Of a DNA stretch of 64,000 nucleotides, positions 10,643 to 21,314 are shown in pieces. Position numbers and translations under genes: made by a program. Each line of letters begins with the position of its first letter. Position 1 is the stretch's first letter. This DNA is from Conus ventricosus (Eukaryota; Mollusca; Gastropoda; Neogastropoda; Conidae). The notes under the pieces were generated by a model, which saw only the letters and a program-made list of their open reading frames with translations, did no database searches and was not told the DNA's origin. The DNA lies in assembly GCA_018398815.1 (NCBI GenBank), contig CM031601.1, forward strand, positions 35,556,812 to 35,620,811. Direction: 5' to 3'.

Positions 10643-11642
10643 NNNNNNNNNNNNNNNNNNNNNNNNNNNNNNNNNNNNNNNNNNNNNNNNNNNNNNNNNN
10701 NNNNNNNNNNNNNNNNNNNNNNNNNNNNNNNNNNNNNNNNNNNNNNNNNNNNNNNNNNNNNNNNNNNNNNNNNNNNNNNNNNNNNNNNNNNNNNNNNNNN
10801 NNNNNNNNNNNNNNNNNNNNNNNNNNNNNNNNNNNNNNNNNNNNNNNNNNNNNNNNNNNNNNNNNNNNNNNNNNNNNNNNNNNNNNNNNNNNNNNNNNNN
10901 NNNNNNNNNNNNNNNNNNNNNNNNNNNNNNNNNNNNNNNNNNNNNNNNNNNNNNNNNNNNNNNNNNNNNNNNNNNNNNNNNNNNNNNNNNNNNNNNNNNN
11001 NNNNNNNNNNNNNNNNNNNNNNNNNNNNNNNNNNNNNNNNNNNNNNNNNNNNNNNNNNNNNNNNNNNNNNNNNNNNNNNNNNNNNNNNNNNNNNNNNNNN
11101 NNNNNNNNNNNNNNNNNNNNNNNNNNNNNNNNNNNNNNNNNNNNNNNNNNNNNNNNNNNNNNNNNNNNNNNNNNNNNNNNNNNNNNNNNNNNNNNNNNNN
11201 NNNNNNNNNNNNNNNNNNNNNNNNNNNNNNNNNNNNNNNNNNNNNNNNNNNNNNNNNNNNNNNNNNNNNNNNNNNNNNNNNNNNNNNNNNNNNNNNNNNN
11301 NNNNNNNNNNNNNNNNNNNNNNNNNNNNNNNNNNNNNNNNNNNNNNNNNNNNNNNNNNNNNNNNNNNNNNNNNNNNNNNNNNNNNNNNNNNNNNNNNNNN
11401 NNNNNNNNNNNNNNNNNNNNNNNNNNNNNNNNNNNNNNNNNNNNNNNNNNNNNNNNNNNNNNNNNNNNNNNNNNNNNNNNNNNNNNNNNNNNNNNNNNNN
11501 NNNNNNNNNNNNNNNNNNNNNNNNNNNNNNNNNNNNNNNNNNNNNNNNNNNNNNNNNNNNNNNNNNNNNNNNNNNNNNNNNNNNNNNNNNNNNNNNNNNN
11601 NNNNNNNNNNNNNNNNNNNNNNNNNNNNNNNNNNNNNNNNNN
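10643..11642. other. Assembly gap, exactly 1000 N
   Basis: One thousand unknown bases, which suggests a fixed-size scaffold gap rather than a measured distance. The left side is element B; the right side is unrelated to what follows element B's matching point in copy 2. Apparent open frames across it are meaningless. Confidence 1.
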
Positions 11643-11739
11643 GAAACTGACAGTGTGAAGGGCCACAGAATTTTAAACTTGTTTATGCCGATCAGTGAGG
11701 ATGAGGATGATGAAGATTATGCTATGGAGTTCCCTTCCG
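11643..11739 (+). CDS. Candidate host exon, 5' end in gap
   Basis: A 97-base open frame starts at the gap. It encodes a segment ending in an acidic SEDEDDEDYAMEFPS stretch and then meets G|GTAAGAG, a strong splice donor at 11740. It resembles no mobile element I know. The product is not recognised. The acidic stretch could simply be repeat-derived. A good polypyrimidine/AG acceptor ends at about 12170, but joining there gives an immediate stop, so I do not link them. Confidence 0.35.
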
Positions 11740-11789
11740 GTAAGAGACTACATGACAGGACTGTACTCTACGTTTCTTTTCATAAAACA

Positions 11790-11962
11790 ATCTCGGCGTC
11801 AACACAAGTAATGTCGGTCAGGAAATTTGAGCACCAGTCTCTGAGAGGTATCCATTAAGCGGATGAGACTCGAGACTCGACTGTGTGATTCAAGTCTTCC
11901 CATTGTGCCCATAGCAAACTCAGCTCTGGGTAGCAGCCGATCGGGACAGAAAAAAACTATCG
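11790..11962 (-). mobile_element. SINE type 3 fragment, minus strand
   Basis: The reverse complement matches the body of the SINE at 54111-54470, including the CTACCCAGAG, CACACAGTCGAGT and CTCAAATTTCCTGACC segments. It lacks the tRNA-like head. Confidence 0.75.
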
Positions 11963-12985
11963 CCGTTTCTTTCGTCAAACTTCTCTTCCTTCGTCGTAAA
12001 TCGGCTCTTCGATGTGGGAACCAGAATTGGCTTTGACTTGTAGTCTCGGCATTGTGGTATGTACGTCCTTTGATTCCACAGTGCAGGCAGTCCTGATAAG
12101 TGGCTATGATACCAGCAGCATGACCTGACTTCCTGCTCTTCTTTATTTCTTTCATCTCATTTCTCTCAGACTGACAGAAGGTCAATCTCCACATAGTGGT
12201 AGTCTGGAGAAACCTTGCGCTGGAGGTTGAAAAGAACCATCATCAGTATTGCGGGTTTTGTCAGCCCTGGCTGCTTCCTAACCAGCATGACAGGGACTGT
12301 GGTAAACTCACAATGGGACGTAAAGTCCAGTTTTAAGGACTTAGCACTTTAGTCTCAGAATGCATGTCCTGTCCATCTCCCGTCCATTACTGCAGGTGTT
12401 GGTATGTCTCGGGTCAGTCTGAAGCCAGGAGTGGTCACGTAGGATCCAGACAGCCTCACTGTCACCATCCTCATCGCCATTGATTGGCATCATCAAGTAG
12501 AAGGGAAAACATAGGAAAGAATGAGGATGCTTGAACTTGACAAGGTATTTGTAATTAAGAGAATGTTCTCTTTGTTCTGTTCTTTGTCTGCCTCGGCTTC
12601 TCTGTGTCTGCCTATCAGTATCTGTCAGTCTGTCGCATCCATGTAAATGCATGTAGCAAACTTTAACACTCTTGTTTAGAAAAGCAACAACAACAACAAC
12701 AACACACCAGATGTTTTCAACATCCAGAATTTTAAAGTCCATGGAAACAAAAGCAACTAGAAACCTTTACGAATGTTAACACTCGTAAGCAACTAATCCA
12801 TGCACATTTGACAACCCTCAAACCCGGACAAACCTAAGCACCTCAAACCAACATACTCATAAATCAACTAGAACAGGGAAACAAAAACATGCCCACAAAC
12901 TGACAGATGGACAACAACAAAAAACTGACACAAACAGAAACGATACCGGATTTAGACAGGTCACTCAGCTGGGAATAGCACTTAC
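11963..12985. other. Unassigned region
   Basis: No recognisable gene. A short open stretch at about 12226-12336 has a C-x2-C-x9-H-x3-C pattern (YCGFCQPW...QHDRDC), seen without supporting context. A (CAA)n run lies near 12685. Fragments similar to SINE type 3 may occur near 12388. Confidence 0.4.
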
Positions 12986-13033
12986 TTGGAGCTTTCGACA
13001 GACTTCCGTCCGTTTTCTTCAGCGGTGGTGTTG

Positions 13034-13490
13034 CTACTGGGTGAGACGTTTGAGCAGATCCTTGAGCTTGGTGGTATACCTGTTGGTGGGGTCTTTCTTG
13101 AGAGGCTGGTAGGTTTTTCTGTCATCCAACAGTTGACTGGCCTTGTCATAGTACATGGACTTGGGGATGATGACCGTGGACCGACTCTTGTCGGCCGGGA
13201 GTATCAAAATCGTGTCGTCTTTCCTTAGTCGGGCCAACGCACGCCTCTCCTCAACAGGAATGTTGGGTTTCGGCGGTTGTGCTTGTTTCAGGATTTTGAC
13301 ACATTCCGACCTCAGATGGGACGCCTCTTCTGTATGCGGGCCTATCTGTCTGCAGGCGGTATCGATACTCGTGATGTAGTCCACGATGGGGAGTTTGTCT
13401 GGGGTAACAACAAAACTGAGTCCCTTTTCCAGCACTCGCTGTTCAGAGTCAGAAAGTTCACGTTCCGATAGATTCACAACCCATCTCTTC
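13034..13490 (-). pseudogene. Penelope-like element, N-terminal part of the RT protein
   Basis: On the minus strand, a frame from about 13490 down to 13034 encodes the N-terminal region characteristic of Penelope-like elements. WVVNLSERELSDSEQRVLEK comes first, then KPNIPVEERRALARLRKDD, LPADKSRSTVII and YQPLKKDPTNRY. The RT core and GIY-YIG domain that should follow are missing: the frame stops after LLKRLTQ at 13034. A start codon at 13555 exists, but the preceding residues read through a poly-A run, so the true start is unclear. A Penelope C-terminal piece lies far away at 60560-60955 and need not be the same copy. Confidence 0.8.
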
Positions 13491-13688
13491 TTCACCCTGC
13501 TTGTTGAATATTGTTGTGATTTAAAAAAAAAAAACCATGAATAAGTAAATGACAAATGGATTAATAAACAAAATAAGCAAACAGGGGAACATGTTTAAAG
13601 AATGCCCGTGAATTAAGGCAAGTGACGCACCTAACAAAAGAGAAAAAGGCTAAGCAGGTGCTCTATTGACTGCATACATCTGAGGCAC

Positions 13689-13692
<4 letters not shown>

Positions 13693-13759
<67 letters not shown>
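13693..13759. repeat. (GA)n microsatellite
   Basis: Uninterrupted GA run of about 67 bp. Confidence 0.98.
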
Positions 13760-13764
<5 letters not shown>

Positions 13765-14370
13765 CGAGTGTAAATCTAAATTGCCACCGGGCTGATACCA
13801 TGTCACTCTTTAAACCAATCAACTCAGGTGTTTGGCGTCGTGACGACCTCTATTTTTTAGCTCCGTATGTACTGCTGGCAATACAATGCAGCAGAGAGGC
13901 CTGGGTGTGGTTGGTTTGCAGCTGATTGTATTTTGTTTATTTATAATTGATAAACACTGTGGCTTTGTGACTTGAAGTAATACGGTTTGGCATATACAGT
14001 TTAACGTCTGTAAATTGGTAAATAACAAATAAGTAGGGTAACCCTTGCTCACGTCATGGGATAACTTACATGTCTATACCTCCAAACGATTGCTGCTTAC
14101 GACACCAAATCCCCTAGATGAAAGAGTAAGTAAAAATGATTAATGCAGAGAGCTCTACTCACTCTTTTAAAAGTAAGCAGAAATGGACCACTTGGCATGC
14201 CGTGAAAGAAGAAAAGAAGAGAAAAGACGATGTTGTAGAAACCTACCTTGCACATCCCGAAGAGGTCTCATCATGCTCTAACTTGTTTCACTCCACATAA
14301 CTAACTAGGATAAAAACTATACTATGTAAAGATCAACTTTAACTGATACTAGTGATAAAAATATCATGTA
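13760..14370. other. No gene seen
   Basis: AT-rich sequence between the (GA)n tract and the Tc1 element. No supported frame. AGAAATGGACCACTTG at about 14179 recurs at about 17899, beyond the second Tc1 element. Confidence 0.5.
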
Positions 14371-14627
14371 TATATACTGAGAGGCAATGAAAACGCAATC
14401 CCCATTTCGTCCCCGAAAAATGTCACCTCAGCCAAAATAATGTGAATTATGCACGAGGCATGCAACCTAGCACGCGTATGTTGTATTGCGACGATCTGTA
14501 TTGACAGGCACAGTTGGGTTCATGACGTCATGAGTAAACCACTCCAACACATCTTTTACTGATAACTGCAAAACACGTGCAACACAGGCATACTGTGATT
14601 GCATGCAAACAGCCCATGACTGTCCCC

Positions 14628-14635
14628 TATAAAAA
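14628..14635 (+). promoter_or_regulatory. TATA-box-like sequence before the transposase
   Basis: TATAAAAA lies 36 bases before the ATG at 14671. It is a plausible core promoter, assigned by motif and position only. Confidence 0.35.
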
Positions 14636-14670
14636 CACACATTGGCGTTTTACTGACACTCGTACGCACC

Positions 14671-15804
14671 ATGCCGCGGTTAACTACAGACCAGAGAAAT
14701 CAAGCCATTGGCATGCTGAGGGCAGGCACTGCTCACATCAGGGCCGCACAACATTTCAATGTACACCCATCAACCATAACCCGTCTTGCGACTCGGCACC
14801 AAAACACTGGAAGTGTAAACGACCGTCCACGCCCAGGCGTCCAACGTGTGACGACGGCACGACAGGACCGCTACATTGTCATGCAGCACCTCCGGAATCG
14901 TTTCCAGCCAGCTGCACAAACAGCCCGCAACACTATTGGGACTAGAGAAAGACCAATCAGCAGCCGTACCGTGCGTCGGCGTCTGGCAGCAGCAGGACTA
15001 CGGGCACGTCGACCATACCAAGGTCAGATCTTAACCCATCGCCATCGACTAGCACGCCAGCGATGGGCTGCCGCAGGTGGCTTTCTGGGGAACAGGGTTT
15101 GGGGGAATGTTGTTTTTTCGGATGAATCCCGGTTCAATGTCTCTTTCCCGGATGGCCGTGATCGTGTGTATCGACGTCAGGGTGAACGTTTTGTGCAACC
15201 CTGTGTCATTGAGCGAGATCGTTATGGGGGTGGAGGGGTAATGGTCTGGGGTGCCATAAATGCTCAATTTCGATCGGAGCTTGTGTTTGTGCCAGGCAAC
15301 TTGACGGCAAGGCGTTATATTGACACTGTTCTTGAGCCAGTTCTTCTTCCTCTCTGGAGACAGCATGGTGGCAACAGACTAGTGTTTCAGCAGGACAATG
15401 CTCGACCCCACACAGCCGTTCTCACACGAAATTTCCTTCGGGACAGCAATGTGGATGTCATGCAGTGGCCCTCCGTGTCCCCAGACATGAATCCCATTGA
15501 ACATTTGTGGGACGAACTTGGACGACGTGTGCAAGGTCAGCAGAATCCCCCAACTACCGTTGCTGAGCTCACCCAAGCATTGCAGCATCACTGGAACGTG
15601 ATACCGATCCGTATCATCCGTCGTTTGTGCGCTTCAATGCCCCGACGTTTGCAAGCTTGTGTTCGTGCTCAAGGGGACACACCAGATATTGACAGTGTAT
15701 TCCTTCTGTCGCGCCTAAATGGGCTTCACTTCAGGCGAATGTGCACCTGTTATAGGCAAACTAATGTACAGTGGTCGCACTTTTGTCACACGTATTTGCT
15801 TTGA
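14671..15804 (+). CDS. Tc1-type transposase, intact (377 aa)
   Basis: Cuts and reinserts the transposon at TA sites. The N-terminal ~110 residues form the paired-type helix-turn-helix DNA-binding part (RNQAIGMLRAGTAHIRAAQH; a STITRLATRHQNTGS segment), followed by a GRPR-like DRPRPGVQR hook. The catalytic triad is complete: D in FSDESRF (about residue 153), D in QQDNARPH (about 244), and E in NPIEHLWDE. The last two are separated by 34 residues, the DD34E spacing of Tc1. The GGGVMVWGAI motif is present. At 377 aa it is longer than the usual ~340 because of a C-terminal extension of about 30 residues. The start is the ATG giving MPRL, the same start motif as the relative at 17574. No stops or frameshifts interrupt it, so recent activity is plausible. 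Confidence 0.93.
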   Translation: MPRLTTDQRNQAIGMLRAGTAHIRAAQHFNVHPSTITRLATRHQNTGSVNDRPRPGVQRVTTARQDRYIVMQHLRNRFQPAAQTARNTIGTRERPISSRTVRRRLAAAGLRARRPYQGQILTHRHRLARQRWAAAGGFLGNRVWGNVVFSDESRFNVSFPDGRDRVYRRQGERFVQPCVIERDRYGGGGVMVWGAINAQFRSELVFVPGNLTARRYIDTVLEPVLLPLWRQHGGNRLVFQQDNARPHTAVLTRNFLRDSNVDVMQWPSVSPDMNPIEHLWDELGRRVQGQQNPPTTVAELTQALQHHWNVIPIRIIRRLCASMPRRLQACVRAQGDTPDIDSVFLLSRLNGLHFRRMCTCYRQTNVQWSHFCHTYLL

Positions 15805-15823
15805 TGTGTGTTTGTTTCATTTC

Positions 15824-15829
15824 AATAAA
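15824..15829 (+). promoter_or_regulatory. Polyadenylation signal of the transposase
   Basis: AATAAA 20 bases after the transposase stop codon and inside the right end of the element. Confidence 0.6.
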
Positions 15830-15928
15830 ATTGTCAGTTGACAATGGAATTGCGTTTTCTTTGCCTCTCAGTATATATGCTGTATCGACTATGATAATCA
15901 ACCAATAACTCTCTCCTGTATCTTACAC

Positions 15929-15938
15929 CTGTGTGCGC

Positions 15939-16012
<74 letters not shown>

Positions 16013-16180
16013 TTCTGCCTCCTCGTTGTAGTTGTGTATTTGTATATATGTGTGTGTATGTATGTATATGTGTAATATATATATATATATATATATATAT
16101 GTGTATATATGTGTGTGTATATGTATGTGTATATATATATGTATGTGTCTGTGTATGTATTTGTATATGTATACTATGTG
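15929..16180. repeat. (GT)n and (AT)n/(GTAT)n microsatellites
   Basis: GT run to about 16010, then TATATG/GTGTAT mixtures around 16040-16180. The frames across it are artefacts. Confidence 0.95.
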
Positions 16181-16534
16181 TGTGTGCATGCTATTTTCTC
16201 AAATTTATATTACCTGGTATTACTTTATTGTCACTATGATGTTCTGTGTTTGTCTGTTTGTTTGTAACTGAAAATGAAAAACAAACCTTGCAACTACTAC
16301 CCTTTTTAAAAATATTTTTTATTCACTCGTTCAAACTGAGTAAAGCGCAAAGAAAAATTGCCAGATTGTAACGATTGTATTTATTATTCATAAGTACACA
16401 TTTATATATTGGTACATGTACTAGACATGCTCATGTCAAATTATTTGCTAAATCCATGTCGAAGGACGAGTGCGTGGGGAAAGAAAGAGTGAAGGAACTG
16501 TGGAGTGGAGGAATGAGAGAGGAGGAATAAAACA

Positions 16535-17886
16535 TATACTGACTTCCATAAAAAACGCGAAAACAAAACAAGCTGAAGGTTGGGGGTGAATTTTATTGGT
16601 CACAATTGTACAGAGTGGAAGCGAGAATTCAACGTGATTTGATTCATTACACCGGCAATGTGTGAAAATGTCATCAGCAATATGTCTTTTGTGTGGAAAA
16701 TCCAAGGTCACGTGACAAACCAGCTTGAAGTCCTAATACCGTGTGTGGCCACCATTTGCGTTGACAACTGCTTGACACCTGCGGCTCATTGAGTGGACCA
16801 GGTGGTCGATGCGTCCCCTTGACGTCTTGCATTGTCCTGTTGGAATGTCCAGTTTGGGTGTTGCACAAAAAAAGGATTGACATGGGGTCTGAGCACCTGG
16901 TTGATGTAGCGCTGTGCATTGACACCCTGTCCGCGACCAGGACCAATGTTCTGAAAAATGACTGGTCCTATGGCGTGGTTAATGCCAATTGCACCCCATA
17001 TCATAACGTTCGGGCCTCCCCAGGGGTTCCGCTCTACCACACAGGAGTCAGCATAGCGTTCACCAGGTCGACGCCATATTCTGACACGACCGTCAGCCAT
17101 GTCAATACAAAAACGGCTCTCATCTGAGAACAGTATGCGTCCCCACTGCTGCCTGCGCAAGTTGATTCGGGCTTGTGCCCACTGCAGCCTGTCCTGCCGG
17201 TGTCTTGGTGTCAGTACTGGACCTCTGTGAGGACGCCTACATGCCAGCCCATTCTCCTGAAGATGCCGCCGCACAGTGTTGAGGCTGATTCGTTGCTGGA
17301 GATTCCCAGGCACCTGTCGAGCAGTGTTAGCGGCTGTTTGCCGCCTGTCCCGCAGATGGGTTCGAACAAGATGGCGATCCTCTCTTTGTGTGGTGACCCA
17401 TGGACGGCCTGGCCGGGGACGATCATCAGTGGTACCAGTGACTCGCATGCGGTGCTGCAGACGATAGATGGTTGAGATGTGGACGTTAAAGATGTTGGCG
17501 ACCTGCCTGGCATCCACACCAGCCTCCAGATGGCCTAGGGCACGATTGCGTTCCTCTGCTCGTAGTCTTGGCATCTCTGTAGCGCTCAGACGGCAAGTCG
17601 TTACCTGAACCTTGTAGCGCGGCTTTATAAAGGCTGCATGCCTGCGTACTTGTCGCTGGTTAACTTTGCTCTGCATGGTGTGCACGTGCCTCACATGCAG
17701 CAACCAGTTTGCCATTTTTGTTGACCCTCCAATGCCGGAAATGATGTGTTGCTCACACAATTTTTTCACTGCACGTGAGTCTTGGACCCAAACAACTTGC
17801 CACAATGGTTCAATATTGTATATTCACCCCTTTTCACCCGAAAAATAGCCTTTCAATTTTTCGCGTTTTTTATGGAAGTCAGTATA
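16535..17886 (-). mobile_element. Tc1-type transposon, internally deleted, minus strand
   Basis: Bounded by a 29-bp inverted repeat at 16535-16563 and 17858-17886 with no mismatch. It starts TATACTGACTTCCATAAAA. It carries a transposase gene on the minus strand that has lost part of its catalytic region. The terminal TATACTGA is shared with the transposon at 14371, although the rest of the TIR differs. Confidence 0.9.
16733..17574 (-). pseudogene. Tc1-type transposase with catalytic deletion
   Basis: The frame starts at the MPRLRAEERNRALGHLEAG methionine (17574); the open frame extends further upstream but without homology. It shows the DNA-binding domain, the GRP-like DRPRPGRP, FSDESRFCIDM with the first catalytic D, VMIWGAI, and FQQDNAR with the second D. 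Directly after DNAR the sequence jumps to the protein's C-terminal tail in another frame (DHLVHSMSRRCQAVV, ending NANGGHTRY and a stop at 16733-16735). About 60 residues are gone, including the PIEHLWD glutamate. It cannot catalyse transposition, but intact ends could be mobilised by a related transposase. Confidence 0.9.
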
Positions 17887-18546
17887 TATTTTTAAAAAAA
17901 GAAATGGACCACTTGTAAAAAAGTACAACCAACTAGGCTGCAATAAACAATTCTCCAATGAAAGATGTTTTAGCCTTCATTTAGAAGTAATGTGTCTTGA
18001 CCAGAAATGTGGGTCCTACTTGAAAGGTTAGTTACTTTTGTTTGTTACCCTGTAAGGGAAGATTGGTTAATGCGGGCCAGTAGATAAATTGGGCTGGTGC
18101 TAATTTGAGAAAACTATGATGAGATAAGTTCAGATCTTTGTGTGCTACATTGTCAGCATACATAACTTCCTCTGCTAGAAAACCATGCTTGTCGCGAGGA
18201 AGGATACCAACAGTAAGCATTAGAAACATTCTTTACCACCATGGTTTCTGTTAAATCAAAGACATGGCTAAAATAATAGGAATTGTTTGCTTCTGTTTCA
18301 AACGAATTCTAACATTATTATAAACGCCCTTGAAACAAAACTTAGAGTAATATTTTGATGTGCTATCATGGAAGAGGATTTTTAGTGAACATGGTCAAAA
18401 TGGATAAGATGAACTCCCCCTGATGGGCTAAGCTGGGCCAGTAGCTCAATTAAGCCTAACCGTGATCAGTTTATACCCACTTCATTAGAAGTTGATAGCG
18501 GTTGTTTTTTTCACTGTTCAGTAATTATTGATAGAGCCTGATGTGT

Positions 18547-18585
<39 letters not shown>

Positions 18586-19114
18586 GTGTGTGTGTGTGTG
18601 CGCGTGCGCGCGCGCGCGTGCGCGTATGTGGCACCCACTTGTTTAGAAGAAACATATCCAAATATTGACGGTGCTTTGAATGTTTCTTTTGTTTTCGAAC
18701 ATTAATTCTTTTGTCTTTTTAAAAGAAGCCATCCAAAACAAAGATAATTTATATAAATGTGTTATGTTTCACATTTTGAACATGATTATCTGCTTTAGGT
18801 GCCTTAAAACGAGCGTAATGAAAGAAAACCCATTTTGAACGTTACGTACTGCATTTTTTCTGCATTGTTTATTTCATTAAACTAGATAAAAGAGATAAAC
18901 TAGAGAAAAGGAATGATGATCCTTTCAACCAAATACTATGTTAATTAATTTCAAATCACGGCGTCCTTGGAGCTTTGAATGCCTTAAAAGGACTGCAGTA
19001 AAACAAAGCCAAATGATGCCCGAAGCTCTGCATTATGGCCTCTGATAACTTTTGGGTTACTTGTGACTAAAATGGGTTACTTTGACTCGTTTGTAAATTC
19101 ATGATTTTAAGTGC
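17887..19114. other. Left flank of element A, no gene seen
   Basis: AT-rich sequence without a recognisable frame. It contains a (TG)n tract with a GCGCGC end at 18540-18625. It joins directly to the CCTAG target duplication. Confidence 0.55.
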
Positions 19115-19119
19115 CCTAG
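19115..19119. repeat. Target-site duplication of element A (5' side)
   Basis: CCTAG directly before the 5' LTR. Its partner is at 2430-2434 in copy 1. In copy 2 the bases after the 3' LTR read CCCAA, in a stretch rich in consensus-type indels. Confidence 0.75.
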
Positions 19120-21311
19120 TGTCACGAGTTTGTCACGAGCCTACGACGTTTTGACCCATCTAGGGTGGCGGAATTATTCATTTGTTATTATCGTTGTTGT
19201 TGTCGTGTATCCGTCCCTTAATGTGGTTTGTAGTGCGTTGCACCTTAATGTCGTTCAGCTCAGGTTAGGTTTACTTTCTCTCTCTCTCTCTCTAATTCCA
19301 CTGCCTGTGCAATTCATCCTGCAGGTTCACGGGTGGCTGGTACCTTTCTCTCGAACTTGCTGTCTATAGCCTCTCGCCTGTCTTTTTACCTGTCGCACGT
19401 GCTTCATTTCTTTTAGCTTGAGGTATGCTCCACACTGTGATGTAGCGTGGCATGTTGGCCGCCATCGTTTAGGCAGGTTTTCTCTTCACTCGAGCGGAAG
19501 ATGTCCCTGAGAGCGCCTGCTCTGTTTTTGGTTCTACACCACTTCGTCAAAGTACGGTCGGTACCTTCATCCCTACAGTCGGCCTGTAGGGGAGGGACAT
19601 CACATCACGTCATCTTTTCCGCATCTGCTCTGCTGTCCTATCGACTGACAGAGGGCAGAGAGTCGCTTGACCCGCCACTTTGGTCACCCACGGTAGCTGG
19701 TAACATCAGTTTCGTGGTTTATTTGTTGTTGTTTTTGTTGTTGTTAGCAGGCTAATTCTTCTCTTTTGCGCAATTTCTTTTGGTTTTCAAAATTATAAAA
19801 GAAATATTGTTTGAGACCACTTTTTCTGGTTAATTCAATCTTTAACCTGGCCAGTCAAAATTATATTTTAAATTCTCTTTCTCCTGTTTATGCATCTGGT
19901 GATGCGGTAGTCGTGGGATGGGAGAGAACCTGGTGATTCAGGGTTGGTACTTGCTTGTCTCGCTCGTCCCCCCTGTCACATTCGCCGGACTCTTATTCTC
20001 GGCCACCATCTGTTTGTGTGTGCAAGGAGAACGAGTTTTATGTTCGCGAGCGTGCATACGCATGATTAGTCGTTTAGATGTGTGGTTGGAGATTTTGTCT
20101 TATTTTGAAATATTGATATAAAATGTGGGATAATTTGCCATGAATTATTATTATTTGCAAATGTGGTGGCAGATGTAAAGCAATTAGTTCAGTTCCTAAG
20201 AAAGGAAATGTTAAACGTGAGTGAGAGAAGGATGAAGATAATTCATATTTGTTTTATAGCCTGTTAATTTAATGCAGTCTCTTACCTGCTTCGTGTGAGA
20301 AGACTTTAAACGAACATTCCGATTTGATTGGTTTACTGTGTTATGCTCAGGTCTGTGTTGAGCTGGTGTTGTTGGTGTATTTAGTAGACCTCCCCTCGCC
20401 CATCATGCGAGTGGCTGTTAGGATTTAACAGCATGGGTCGACTGTACTGACTGCGGGTTCCAGTGCCCTTCCCTCCTCTCTTCTTTTCCTCCCAGTTACC
20501 TTTTCCCTCCTCCCGGGGCTTCACCCAGAGCTTGGACTGGTTGGTGCCACGCACTGTTGGGGCCCCACTGGGTTGGTGCCACGCACTGGTTGGGGCCACG
20601 CACTGGTTGGTGCCACGCGCTGGTTGGTGCCGCGCACGGGTTGGGACCGCGCACTGGTTGGGGTCACGCACTGTGGGGCCACGCACTGGTTGGGCCCACG
20701 CACTGGTTGTGCCACGCACTGGTTGGGGCCACGCACTGGTTTGGTGCCACGCACTGGTTGGGACCGCGCACTGGTTGGTGCCGCGCACGGGTTAGGACCG
20801 CTCACTGGTTGGGGTCACGCACTGTTGGGACCACGCACGGTTGAGGCCACGTACTGGTGGAAACGCCCGTGGACTTGACTGGCCGGTCCTGACCCCCGGG
20901 TCCAGGACCTGCAGCACAACGCCACGTCTCCCCCCCGGGCCCGCGCTCCCCCACGTCTGTTTGTGTGTCAGGTGTCGCCCTTGAACGACTCTTTTCAAGA
21001 ACCGACCCGGTTTTGGAGAACCTTGACGACAGGGTGCTCCCTGTAGACTTGGGAGAGGACATGGGATGGAGGGCTGGAAATGTTAATTTATAATTGTGTA
21101 TATGTATGTGTGTTGGAAGCTTGATTGTGATTGTGCATAGTGCGTGTGTTGAAATATTTATTTGCGATTGTGTTTTGTTTGATGTGAATAAATGGGGTGT
21201 TGTATCGTAATCTTTCTTGTGTGGGCTCTTGCGAGGCGTGTGAGGTCAGTCACTCCCTCATCCCATCTAGACTGATCTGTCAGGGCGACCTCCATGGGGT
21301 CGGTCGTGACA
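19120..21311 (+). mobile_element. 5' LTR of element A
   Basis: 2192 bp, TGTCACGA...TCGTGACA. It differs from the copy 1 3' LTR mainly by scattered one-base indels, many in homopolymers, so true LTR divergence looks low and insertion recent. AATAAA is at 21187-21192. Confidence 0.9.
20531..20865. repeat. 17-bp minisatellite inside 5' LTR
   Basis: Same CCACGCACTGGTTGGKG array as at 1641 and 26272, with the same order of variant units apart from small indels. Confidence 0.95.
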
Positions 21312-21314
21312 ATG

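Larger units (their letters stand above)
14371..15877 (+). mobile_element. Tc1-type DNA transposon, apparently complete
   Basis: About 1.5 kb bounded by inverted repeats: TATATACTGAGAGGCAATG at the left (14371) and its near-perfect complement ending CCTCTCAGTATATA at the right (15877). Similarity extends over about 32 bp with two or three mismatches. TA-rich ends fit TA target duplication. It contains one uninterrupted transposase gene with a TATA-like box before it and AATAAA after it. Confidence 0.9.

Noticed and set aside
10437..11666. Open frames of 360-410 codons across the N run
   Set aside because: They consist almost entirely of unknown bases and carry no information.
12226..12336. 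CCHC zinc-finger exon
   Set aside because: A C-x2-C-x9-H-x3-C spacing is visible, but it is short, no known zinc-finger residues surround it, and splicing from the upstream candidate exon gives a stop.
15049..15591. Minus-strand frames within the Tc1 transposase
   Set aside because: Shadows of the intact plus-strand transposase, without domains of their own.
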